Positions 1-9,686 of a DNA stretch of 64,000 nucleotides are shown here, piece by piece. Location: NCBI GenBank assembly GCA_037126765.1, contig JBBCBC010000002.1, positions 17,701,853 through 17,765,852 on the forward strand, written 5' to 3'. This DNA comes from Stenogyne calaminthoides (Eukaryota; Streptophyta; Magnoliopsida; Lamiales; Lamiaceae). Both the position numbers and the translations under genes were made by a program. Within the stretch, counting starts at the first letter, position 1. Every line of letters begins with the position of its first letter. The notes beneath the pieces were generated by a model, which was not told the DNA's origin, made no database searches, and saw only the letters and a list, made by a program, of their open reading frames with translations.

Positions 1-1124
1 CAGTTGAAACACTCTCCACGCTCCATGGAACTCCTTCTGCCAGGTGAGTCATTTCGTCTGTAGAATCTGTCAGGTGACTTACCTGTCTGATTGTAGTCTG
101 AGTTTCTCCTTTCTGATCTATTGTCTCTCCTTTCATCAGATCGATCATCTCTTTTCTTATCTTCTCTATGATCATTTCTTCGGTCATCAGATCTGGTCCT
201 TTCTGGAGATCTGTCAGCTGGCCTCCTATCTATTCCCCTACTGTTCTGATAATCCCTGTAAAATCTATGATACTTACCAAGTTGAATGTTAGATTTTTCA
301 AGTTTTCTGGTTAGCAAAGCAATCTGTTCAGTTTGGCTTATAATATTTCCAACAGGTTCAGTAGACTTTGAGTTGCTGCCGGCTACTTTGAATGCAACTG
401 ATTTTGACGTGGCAGTTGTGGCTTCGGCAGGTGACTCGTCTTCTTCTTCTTGCCCTCTTTCGATCAAATCGAACTCATGGGCTTTAAGGCTCAGGAAAAG
501 GTTGCTTGGCTTCATCTTAGCAATATCTTGACAATCCTTTATTACTGTGACTTTCATATCCCACTTCTTAGTCAGAGATCTCAAGATCTTGTAGTTGATG
601 TCTTTATCTGACATTTCTCGTCCTAGTTCCCGTAGCTTGTTGACAGACATGGTGATTCTTCCATCGAGCTGATTTATCGTTTCATTTGGCAGCATCTTAA
701 GTTTCTCAAACTTCACCAGTTCGGCTTGCAGTCTGCTGTCTTTAATCAAGTCATTACCTTCACACATTTCAGCAAGCGTATCCCACATCTATTTGGCTGT
801 CTTGAGATACTTTATCTTTTCTCTGGTTATCTTGTCCATCGTTTTCATGATTATATGCCTGGCAATCGTATCCAGAGTGAACAACTTTCTTTCTTCAGCA
901 TCCATCAGGGCGGGACTCTTTCTGACAAGTCTTCCAACTGGAAAGTCTGGATCACCTCCTACAGCTGGGTTGTCGTGGTAGATGATGATGGGTCCTCGTT
1001 CAAGAACTTCCATCATCCTGCTGCTTATTGATCCCAGATGGTTGCTCATGAACATAGTCCAGTCTGCATACTCATCCATGGAAAATTTAGGCAAATCATG
1101 ATACATACCCGAAGTATTATCCAT
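1..1124 (-). pseudogene. gag: copia gag (element A), one in-frame stop, truncated by window edge
   Basis: Gag is the capsid/nucleocapsid polyprotein that packages element RNA in cytoplasmic particles. The frame opens at the ATG at 1124 (MDNTSGMYHDLPKF) and is continuous to base 1, about 374 codons. It is broken only by TAG at 791-789, between residues AK and MWDT, where related gags have a coding residue. Residues about 1-220 are the UBN2-type capsid region, including ILRSLTKKWD, which is shared with J gag. A Glu/Asp/Ser linker follows, then a strongly basic RDDRSDERRDNRSERR region. The last codons read ECFN followed by the start of a Cys or Trp codon, so the CCHC knuckle is cut by the window edge. 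With no frameshift over 1.1 kb and a single stop, it is one of the youngest-looking genes here. Confidence 0.85.
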
Positions 1125-1241
1125 GCTGATCGTGAGTCTGAAAACAGATGAAATTTATAAAGGTTTTTCAAGATCAGTTCAAGTGACCACAAAGGTTCTT
1201 CCTCAAGAACCGATGATATTCAAAGCCAGTGGTCCGTAGAA

Positions 1242-1258
1242 CCACTGCTCTGATACCA
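1242..1258 (-). other. primer-binding site, element A
   Basis: On the minus strand the sequence just after the LTR is TGGTATCAGAGCAGTGG. TGGTATCAGAGC is the standard copia site pairing with the 3' end of initiator tRNA-Met, which primes minus-strand DNA synthesis. Two bases separate it from the LTR end at 1261. Confidence 0.9.
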
Positions 1259-1260
1259 CT

Positions 1261-2740
1261 TGTAGGTCCCGGCAGAAGTCTAGAGGGAAGGGGTGAATAG
1301 ACTTCTAAAAAAAAATTTCGTGCAAGATCAGGTGTGATAGCAAGTTGCCTGATCAGAGTGCGAGTGAATCAGTTTGGACTGATATCCAACTTACTGATCA
1401 CCTGAAGGCTGATCAGTTCGGTGTCTATAAGTTTAACTGATTGTGCGAAAGCTAGTTTATACCCGTGTGAAAAACCAGTTTATAACAAAACAGATTCTCA
1501 TATATTTTTTCAATCAGCTGGATATGGAGTCAAACTGATCAGATCAGTAGCTTGGTACAAGCTGGTCCTAACTCAGAAGATGTATGAGATTTTAAACAAG
1601 TAGTGTGCAGTATAGTGTAAAACAGTTAATAACAAATAAATGCACACAAGATTTATAGTGGTTCGGACAACCAGTCCTACGTCCACTCTTCCCTATCTCA
1701 AGGGGCACCAACTTAACCAACTGGACTTAGTTTATTGTGTTAGTCCAACACATTACCCCAACAGATATTTATAGAGTTCTCACTCAACGATCCCAGAAAT
1801 CAGCACTAGAAACCCTAGTCTGAAATCTTGCAAAACAAACTTAACCTAACTTTGGGTTTTGGTAAAGGTTTGTTGTTGTTCCAACTGGAAGTCTATCCTA
1901 GTATTTGTGTAGCCTAAAGCAGAGGATGAGATTTCTATGCTAAGAACAATGGAATGAACACTTAGAAAGTAATCTTCACGATTGTGTTCTACGTGCAGAA
2001 ATTTGGCTATAATTTGAGCTTCTTGATAATTTCCGTGTTTTCACTCTGAAGACTAATCCCATATATATAGACCTCGAAATCAAAGAGCCGTTGGAGAGCA
2101 ATTTGAATTTCCGGCTATATTTGGTAGGATTCAGGGATGTGACGTGCTTCAGGGACTGTATGGCCGAAAGCGTGAATAGTGCCTTTTATAGCCGTTTTGA
2201 CTTGCAGCGCCGAATCCCGCAGTGTCAGCCTTTTTACGTACGTGTCACACTCTCATTGGTTAATAATTACAGCACTTCATCGTTTGTTCCACCAACTAAA
2301 GTTTGACATTCTTCTTGTCCTGAAGGTACGTATGATCTGGTGTAACATTTAGTTGACACCAGGAGTGAGCTGACCTGATTAGATAATTGATCAGTCTACC
2401 TGATAGAGTCTTCTGATGCAGGTTGACTTAGCACAACTTGCAGACTCGGCTGATGTAGGTCTTCTGGTCTTCTTGAGTCATCTGATCTTCAGGTCTTCTG
2501 AATTTGAGCTTCATGTCTTCACCTGATCATCTGACCTTATCTGGTTATCTGATAGTTTGACCTGACCTATACATATTGGGTTCTCCCTCAATATGTGACC
2601 TATTTTTACATCAGCTATCTATACATTTCAGCTGGTCATCTTAATCTGATTCTAAAACCTCAGTCAGCTAACAGATCTGACTGGTCCTATTACAACCTGT
2701 TTTGGAACTTCCATCAAAACTTAATACAAATTTCCCTACA
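1261..2740 (-). repeat. 5' LTR of element A (1,480 bp)
   Basis: Bounded by TG at 2740 and CA at 1261 on the minus strand, next to the PBS. It belongs to the same LTR subfamily as the 3' LTR start of H (28009 downward): both begin with GGGAAATTT, then AGTTTTGATGGAAGTTCC. A TATA-like run (CTATATATATGGG on the minus strand, about 2072-2058) is a plausible promoter. The short ORFs inside look like chance. Confidence 0.8.
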
Positions 2741-3506
2741 TTCTCCAAGGTCACTCTTGAAAAAAACTATCTGTTGGAAGAGATAGCATCAAGGGTTTCC
2801 TCTTCTGGTTATTGATGAACAACTATTTTAGGTTTTGAACGCACCCTTGCATGTTTTAGAAAATATGCAGCTACGTAGCCAATCACCAATTTTTGTAGTC
2901 TGGAACATAGTACTACTGACATATTTCAGTGCCCTGTCGCTTTCAGTGTCAGTGAAGTACAATGTTGTCTTTCTCTGATTGGTTCTTGTCTTCAGTGAAT
3001 GTAGACAAACAAAACGGCTCTTTTTAGGTCAATATCTATGAATGAGATTTAAACAACACTTAGTTCTAGTTCCTTTTGTCTGCACTTGAATATTTGAGCA
3101 ACATTTATTTCTTATAAATGTGCGTCTTCCTCAGTTTTGTATGTCCTCAGGTAGATAGTCTTCAGAGTCCCTCTGAGCATTCAGTGTCACCTGAGTCTCC
3201 AGTATCTTCTGAGTCTTCAGTATTTTCTGAGTCTTCAGTATCTTCTGAATCTTTAGTATCTTCTGAGTCTTCAGTATTTTCTGAGTCTTCGGTATCTTCT
3301 GAGTCTTCAGTATCTTCTGAATCTTCAGTCAATATATGTTCTTAACATAAAACCTGATTAATATCTGCTAACTATACATGGTGCAGATATCTTCTGAACT
3401 ATTCTATATTGAAACCTGACTCTCAGACTATCAAGATTATCCTGAACATGTCATACTCAGGGGTTTTGGGATCTAATCAAAATCTTATTAAATTCATCTC
3501 CCAACA
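2741..3506 (-). repeat. A0: U3 part of an older copia LTR, interrupted by element A
   Basis: On the minus strand it starts TGTTGGGAGATGAATTT at 3506 and follows the U3 of LTRs B (9687) and J (53897). Similarity stops at 2741, where A inserted. No polypurine tract precedes 3506, so this was a 5' or solo LTR. Nothing 3' of the insertion is in the window. Confidence 0.75.
3187..3330. repeat. 18-bp minisatellite in LTR A0
   Basis: About eight imperfect copies of TCTTCTGAGTCTTCAGTA. They create a spurious Ser-Glu-Ser repeat ORF. Reverse-complement relatives (GAAGACTCAGA type) occur in the U3 of LTR B (9860-10010) and LTR E (about 22290-22380), so the repeat is a feature of these LTR families. Confidence 0.85.
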
Positions 3507-3882
3507 TAATATTCTAATAAGTGTAATGTCATACATTTAACAATAATATTAAACCAATACTTAATATTATCTTAACATTATGTCCTTACAATGGATTGCC
3601 TCTAGGACACTGACACTAACACTCGCCCAGTCACAAATCTCAAATGGCCTATTTCACCAGTTGGAGATTCCTTGAGGTGGGGCCATGATTTGGAGTTCTT
3701 AATGGGCCAATGAGCCTAAATATTTAGGCACACAATAATTGGCATTTAGGTCGCTATTCGCCTTTTGTGAGAGTGAAGTGATCTGATAGATAACCTAAGT
3801 TGTGCCTTCACCAATAATTTGGGCGAGTTACTTGAGTGTTGGCAACTTGCATCAGGTGAATTACTGACGTGCCAGCGACTTA
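3507..3882. other. non-element flank left of D
   Basis: 376 bp between LTR A0 and the D insertion with no coding potential I can recognise. Its style (GGGCGAGTTACTTGAGTG at about 3823-3840) recurs right of D (GGGCGAGTTATTTGAGTG at about 18139). This supports the two sides being one sequence before D inserted. Confidence 0.6.
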
Positions 3883-3887
3883 CTTCG

Positions 3888-5020
3888 TGTTACGACCACT
3901 CTCAGATAACCAAATAAATAATATGTTCGAAATATATTTACGAGAATTGACTTGTGACTTCTTTTTTTTTTATTATTAAACAGTTAACAGAATGACAAAT
4001 CCTTTGAACACTTAAAACTTGATAAGAAGGACTCATAATATACAAAACTATATATATATATATATATACACACTACAACTCAAACGCAAGCCCCACAGGT
4101 CGTCATTCATGTATACAACTCTCAGAATCTGCAGGTACTCCAACCACCATCAGTGTAAGTTGATAAGATTACCTACAATGCATAAACTAGGTGAGACATA
4201 TAAATCTCAGTAAGCAGAAATTATGCATGATTTTGTGAATCTTTGAAAATCCTCCCCATGCACTCTCTTTTGAAAACACCAATGTATTTATGAAACACTC
4301 GTAGGGCCCCAGACTCACTGTTATACACCGAACTGAGCTCATAATATATATAAAACGGTGACCTACTCTGGGTAGCCTGCAAGGAGTTACCTTGTCACTA
4401 CCACTCCCACGCCGCCCCTTCTGTGTGATCTTAAAACGGTGGCCTACTCTAGGTAGCCCGCCAGGAGTTACCTGGTCACTACCACTCCCAGGTTTCCGTG
4501 TGATAATAAGACGTTGGCCTACTCTGGGTAGCCCGCCAGGATTTATCTGGTCACTACCACTCCCCGGTCGCCCCTTCCATCCTCGGTGTATAATCAGTGA
4601 GTCTGGTGCCCTACGAGTGTTTCATAAATACAATGATGTTTTCAAAAGAGAGTGCATGGGGAGGATTTTCAAAGATTCACAACATCATGCATAATTTCTG
4701 CTTATTGAGATTTATATGTCTCACCTAGTTTATGTATTGTAAGTAATCTTATCAACTTACACTGATGGTGGTTGGAGTCTCTGAGAGTTGTATACATGGA
4801 TGAGGACCTGTGGGGCTTGCGTTCGAGTTGTAGTGTATATATACATATATATATATATATATAGTTTTGTATAATATGAGTCCTTCTTATCAAGTTTTTA
4901 AGTGTTTAAAGGATTTGTCATTCTGTGAACTGTTTAATAAAAAAAAGAAGTCACAAGTCAATCCTCTTAAATATATTTCGAACATATTACTTATTTGGTT
5001 ATCTGAGAGTGGTCATGACA
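3888..5020. repeat. palindromic LTR of D: U5-R inverted, then R-U5 forward
   Basis: The left arm, about 3888-4310, is the reverse complement of the right arm, about 4598-5020, at well over 90% by eye, including a (TA)n run in each arm. The centre (about 4311-4597) holds inverted copies of an 83-bp LTR subrepeat (ACCACTCCCAGG...GCCCGCCAGGAGTTACCTGG) that stands forward in D's 3' LTR at 17245-17405. The polarity switch near 4597 falls on TATAATCAGTGAG, where both orientations of the LTR carry TATA(A)(T)CAGTG, a short microhomology. The ends read TGTTACGACC and GGTCATGACA. Confidence 0.8.
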
Positions 5021-5022
5021 GA

Positions 5023-5626
5023 TGTTGTAGCATGAAATAAGTCCGACTTTGAGGGGGGGAGTATTTCTCCATCTTACACTTGTCGTCGGAGACGTGGTTG
5101 CTTTAGCCAGGTAGGTCGCTGGGCGACTTAAGAGGCTACACAAGTTGCTAGACGACTTAGGGGAATGCGAAGCCCGTTTGGCGACCTGGGAGGTCGCGTA
5201 GGTCGGAGTCGACTTTGTTTCAAGGTCGGATAAAGGATAAATAAGGCAAAGATATAGGTAGTTAAGGGTGCGGATTTTGCGGATCGTAATCATGGAATGT
5301 ATATCCAGGAGCGAGGATTGAGGGACAAGCCAGGAAACCCTAGCCTGGCGGCTGAAACCCTAAGCCAGCCCGCGAGAAAAGCCCATGAAGACACTTAACC
5401 TAGTTTTGCATCTATAAATATAACCTGTATCATTCATTGTAAAGGATTGAACATTTTAGTATCCTAGGCAAAAAATATAGTGAAATATACCTGGCTTGGT
5501 CGCCCCCAGATGTAGTCTTATTCATAGACGAACTAGGTAATCAAATCTTGTGTTTTTTATTGCTTTGATCATTTACATTCATATTGTTATTGTTTGTTGT
5601 CCGGAGAATATAAACTGGGTACAACA
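5023..5626 (+). repeat. 5' LTR of C (604 bp)
   Basis: TG...CA ends. TATAAATA at 5413-5420 is the likely promoter TATA box, with the transcript start expected shortly downstream. About 40 bp shorter than the 3' LTR, which has an extra local AAATCTTGTG-type duplication near 15300. Confidence 0.85.
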
Positions 5627-5645
5627 ATTGGCGCCGTCTGTGGGA
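5627..5645 (+). other. primer-binding site, element C
   Basis: ATTGGCGCCGTCTGTGGGA directly follows the LTR. TGGCGCCGTCTGTGGGAA is a recurrent PBS in plant Tat-type gypsy elements. I do not assign the priming tRNA. Confidence 0.75.
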
Positions 5646-5738
5646 AAATTTTCGTGAAGAATTATATTAATTCGAAAGAAAACCCATTTTTCTAATCAAG
5701 CAATGGGAAACTATCAGGTCAATCCTACTGACCGTTGA

Positions 5739-7387
5739 ATGGACACCCGTGATGGTGATGAAGCCTCTATGAGCTCGCAGCGCGCTCGCCCAGCGGCCCC
5801 ACTGATCAATCCTGACTGGTGGAACATGGTCCAAACACACGAGGACGCGAAGGCCGTAATGGCCACCCTTTATAAGAAATGCCTTGCTTTCAACGGCAGG
5901 ATGAACACCCGGCCATAAAGATCACCCAGGAGGCCGGACCTTCGAAGAATAGGGGCGCGCCGGCCAGAAAGGGACGTTCGGTGATTTGGAATCTTCGACT
6001 CCTGGAGAGATCGGTAGGGTCGAACAATGTGTTCGACCGACTTGGGGACCTAGGGGTTCGAAAAGCCCCAAGGGTCGCCGAGGATGAGGCGCAATCTGAA
6101 CCACGACGTGCTGATCAGGTGGAGCACGACCTCGCGCTGGCCCTGAACCTACACCACAATAAATTGCCGAAGGGATCAGCCGTTCACCACGGCGATCCCC
6201 CAATGATGGGTGTGGCAGGGGATCATCGTGATGCTCAGGTCGCGGCATTAACCCGAATAGTTCAGCGACTTCTCGAGCGGGTGGAGAATCAAAACGGGGC
6301 AGCAGGAAAAGATCATATCCTCACTATCCTGGACTCTCCACTCTGGGCTATGGTTACTCTGGCACCTACCCAGAGAAAGATCAACACAGCGACCTTAGAT
6401 CGCTATAGTGGAAACACGGACCCGAGAGTTCATGTGGCAAAGTATAATTCCTACATGGCCTCTATGGGCGCTACCGATGCGACTAAGTGTCGGCTCTTCT
6501 CCTTAACTCTGAGCGACCAAGCTCATCAGTGGTTTACCTCGCTACCACCTTTCTCGGTGGACACCTTTGAACAGCTCGCTCGGCTGTTCTTGACGCACTT
6601 CACGGCTTTGGCACCCCGACCTGCGACCAGGAAGCGTCTAATGAACACTCAGCAGGGTTATACAGAATCCGATCGATCTTACATTGAGAGGATCGACAAA
6701 CTCATTCTCGAAGGAGATCCCATAGGGGATGAGGTAAAACTCCTGGGGTCCGTCTCCGGCCTCAGGAAGGGAACCAAACTTTGGCGGCGCATGACCGCCG
6801 AGTATCCGGCTAGCTATGATGACTTTTGGAGGTGGGCTAGCGACTTGATCCACACTACGGAGTTGTTGGAATCTCGACTCTCTGATACTAAGGAAGTCAC
6901 TGAGCCTAAAAAAAACTCAAAGAAAGCCGGAGAGCAGTACAAGGTACCCGACAGCTTCAAACCTTTTGAAGAAAATATCCCAGTCATGCTGATGGAAGTG
7001 TTGGGCATGACTCCCGGGCATGTGTACAATCAGATCAGAGAGCGGGAACTACTCCTCCTGCCTCGCCCTGTCAAGAACAAAGGCAGGCTGAACCCCAACA
7101 AAATCTGCCACTTCCACGAGCAGGTAGACCACTACACAAGCGAATGCAAGGACCTCCTTCCCCAACTCTGGAGGCTGTACGAGGATGGTTTGTTGGACGA
7201 GTTCATCAAGCGACCTCAGAAGGACCATGACTGTGTTCAGAGAGATCGCCAACAAGCAAATTGTCCACGGCAGGGGGAACCCGCTCCTAGATATGCCGAC
7301 CATTTCAGAAAATGCAGGAGATCACATCATACATACCCTCTCCCCCCTCAGGACAGTTGGAGGACTCTCCTCGACTTCCACATCTAA
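5739..7387 (+). pseudogene. gag: gypsy gag (element C), 502-codon open core plus N-terminal piece
   Basis: The long open frame is 5879-7387 (502 aa). The true N-terminus probably begins at 5739 (MDTRDGDEASM) or 5703 (stop at 5736-5738) in another frame that reads through WWNMVQTHEDAKAVM and then needs a one-base shift near 5900. Residues about 170-330 of the 502-aa frame are a retrotransposon gag domain: YSGNTDPRVHVAKY, HQWFTSLPP, FEQLARLFLTHF. Near residues 412-430 the segment CHFHEQVDHYTSEC gives a C-x-x-H-type knuckle with a later H and C, typical of Tat gags. The frame departs from the family after about 7220, and the gag-protease linker continues in another frame. Function: capsid and nucleocapsid of the element particle. 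Confidence 0.8.
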
Positions 7388-7512
7388 ATGGAAGATGAAG
7401 GCCTAGATAAGGGAGATAGAGAATGCCAAGAAGATGGTACTGCCAGTCTTTACATTGGAGGAAGAATCCAGCACGATTGAGTTCGGCGAGAAGGACAAAG
7501 CTGGGATCAGGG
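7388..7512 (+). pseudogene. start of gypsy protease region (element C), cut by B
   Basis: In the frame beginning at 7434, MVLPVFTLEEESSTIEFGEKDKAGI resembles the segment that opens the Tat protease (an I-x-F then D-x-x-G pattern). Similarity to gypsy stops at about 7512, and a Glu/Lys-rich copia ORF3 begins. No catalytic DTG/DSG motif remains. The position of the junction is good to about 10 bp. Confidence 0.55.
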
Positions 7513-9420
7513 AGGTGAAGGTGACAAGCAATCTGAGCAGGAGAAGGAAACTCAGAAAGATGCTGAGATGGAAAAAGAAACTCAGGGAGATATGGAGAAA
7601 GAAGCTGACACTGAGCAGACTGATACCAGACAACCTCAGACTGAAGTTAGCACTCTTCAGGTATATTTTGGCACTATTGTAAATTATGCCAAAGTTATTG
7701 AAGTATCTATCTTTAAATTTGTTGTCTATGGTATGCAGACTGGGGCTCATTTGGAGCATCCAGCTCAGTTGGAGAATGTTGTACTACCTCCAGTGATTGA
7801 TTTTACACCAATCCTGGATGAACTAAAGAAGGTGGTACCAGTGGTGGAAAAAATGTCAAAGATGGAGGAAATATTGGCAAGTCAATCTCAAAAACTTGAG
7901 AATCTGAGCTCTTCATCTGACATGCTGCAAATTCAGACAACTCTCACAGACAAGATGACTCAGATGGAGTTAGTTCTGGCTGATCAAACTCAGAAAATGG
8001 AGAACCTGAGTTCATCATCTGATATGCTTCAACTTCAAACTACTCTCTCAGATAAATTAGCTGTTCTGGATGGAAAGATCGATGGAGTAAATACAGAGCT
8101 TAATGCCAATATGAAGCAAATGTATCAAGACAGAACTGCTTATCTTGAAGCCAAACTGATTGAGAAGAATGATCTGATGATCAAAACAGCTGTTGAGGAA
8201 ATGGGCTCCCTGCTCATGACCAAGATGACAGAAATGATGCACGATGTCTTCTCAAAACAGTTTGCTCCGCTCTCAGACGAATTCTAAATGGCCAAAAACT
8301 ACATGATGAGGCTAGAAGATGAGCATGATCAGTTGGCTGGGACAGTGCGCAGTATGGGCAAAGAGCAATATTATATGGATACTGCATTGACCCAACTTCT
8401 CCCAAGGTATGGTGCCAAAAAGGGGGATATGTCAATTGCTGGCAAATTAGATGAGTTGTTGGCACAAACCTTGGAGACAAAAGCTAGAGAAGAAGCTGAG
8501 GCCAAGAAGATATTAGATGCTCTAAGTGAGATTGAAGCCACTAAAACGCTGAAGTTCAAAGAAGCTGAAAAACCTACTTTCACTCAGACAACTGATCAAA
8601 TCACTCAGGAAGTAATTGGTGAAAAAATGAGTGATAGAAGGATGGTTGAAACTAGCAAGGCAGGAGAAGAACAAGCTAGACCAGAGAAGAGAAAAGTAGT
8701 AGCCTTTGTTGAACCAGAAAAGAAGAAAGCAAAGATTTCAAGGCCTACTCAGAGGAAACTGTTTCTTGAGTTTGAAGAATCTGAGGAAGAAACTGAGGAA
8801 GCTAAACCTAAAGCTCATAAAGAAACTTTCAACACCAAGAAGACTCTAAGAGCCCTGCAGATAGAAAAGGAGAAAAGAACTGCTGCATCTGTCTCTGGTG
8901 CTCCATTGATAAAGAAGAAAAAGGAAGAAGAACAGAAGAGAAGGGGTGGTTTCAAGAAGATCATTAGCAAGAGAAGAGGCACTGAAAAGACTTATAAATG
9001 GCCGCACATTGATAAATGGATACCATTACAGTCAATGATGCATGGGAGGAGATCAAGAGAACCTTCTGGATCTATTATGAGATTCTGAGAGAATGGAGAG
9101 GGAGCAGCTCAGACAAGAATGAGGCATTCATTGAATATTTGCTGACATTCTATCCTGAATATCTTCAGAAATGGATCAACCTGGCAGATGAAGGCAATAC
9201 TCAGATTGTAGCTCCAGGGCCATATATGTATCCAGCTCTTAGGTTTGAGAATGACTTTGTAAATGAAGCTGCCATCTCTCAAGAAATTGCTCAGTATGCC
9301 ATTCAGCTTGGACTGACAGGAAACAACCCTGATATCATCAAAGAAAGTGATGAATTGAAGAAGAGGTACTTTGGGATGTTCAACTTGGAAGTACCAGAAG
9401 ATGAGATCGAAGAAGACTGA
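7513..9420 (+). pseudogene. copia third ORF (env-like position), C-terminal part, element B
   Basis: One frame runs from before 7568 to 9088 with a single TAA at 8285-8287. It then shifts to the frame that covers 9016-9420 and ends EVPEDEIEED. It matches the C-terminal half of the ORF3 of H (35425-32032, minus) in layout. An acidic/Glu-rich linker is followed by predicted coiled coils with near-repeats (KMEEILASQSQKLENLSSSS and QMELVLADQTQKMENLSSSS). A Lys/Arg-rich region with clusters such as KKKKEEEQKRRGG comes next, then a compact C-terminal domain (EWRGSSSDKNEAFIEYLLTF). I see no signal peptide or clear membrane span. SIRE-like elements carry an ORF here that has been called env-like; its function is unknown. 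Confidence 0.75.
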
Positions 9421-9671
9421 AGAATATGTACTTCTGTTTGTTTTTCTTTTTGTTTGTTTTCATTATAAAATGTAACTCTTATGCTTCATCAATGAAAACT
9501 TTATATTTATGCTGAAAGATAATATCTCATTATCTTCTTACATGTTTTTAACTATTTGATATGCCTGTGTGTTTAAAATTGTTGGGAGATATGCCATTGT
9601 TTTGAGTTGTAATAGATAAACCTGAGTGATAGGTTAAGAAGTCATTTGTAACAAGATGGTTTTGGCATCAT
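9421..9671 (+). other. ORF3-to-PPT spacer, element B
   Basis: T-rich non-coding DNA just downstream of the ORF3 stop (TTTTTCTTTTTGTTTG at about 9439). No coding similarity seen. Confidence 0.5.
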
Positions 9672-9686
9672 CAAAAAGGGGGAAAT
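9672..9686 (+). other. polypurine tract, element B
   Basis: CAAAAAGGGGGAAAT immediately precedes the LTR. The same kind of tract precedes the LTRs of the array (AAAAAGGGGAAAAT) and of H on the minus strand (AAAAAAGGGGAAAT). It primes plus-strand DNA synthesis. Confidence 0.85.

Larger units (their letters stand above)
1..2740 (-). mobile_element. Ty1/copia retrotransposon A (SIRE/Maximus-like), 5' part
   Basis: Read on the minus strand this is LTR (2740 to 1261), primer-binding site, a short leader, then gag running off the left edge of the window. Pol and the 3' LTR must lie outside. The LTR starts TGTAGGGAAATTTG and ends GGGACCTACA. The element sits inside an older copia LTR (A0), about 15 bp upstream of where the related LTR B has its TATAAATA box. 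The A0 sequence at the junction reads GAGAA on the minus strand and should be the TSD; its partner is outside the window. Assignment to the SIRE/Maximus group is inferred from gag similarity to J, which has the extra third ORF. Confidence 0.8.

Noticed and set aside
3118..3345. Ser/Glu-repeat protein
   Set aside because: It is an 18-bp minisatellite in frame by chance inside an LTR.
1261..3506. One LTR of 2.2 kb
   Set aside because: Comparison with LTRs B and H shows two LTR starts (3506 and 2740) and a jump between subfamilies at 2740/2741.
4019..4893. Two short Tyr-Ile-rich ORFs on opposite strands
   Set aside because: They are translations of TA microsatellites in the palindrome arms, mirrored because the arms are inverted copies.
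3888..5020. Foldback or other DNA transposon with long terminal inverted repeats
   Set aside because: The arms are LTR sequence of D, including its subrepeats and U5 end, and the duplication CTTCG pairs with the far end of D at 18008, not with 5021.
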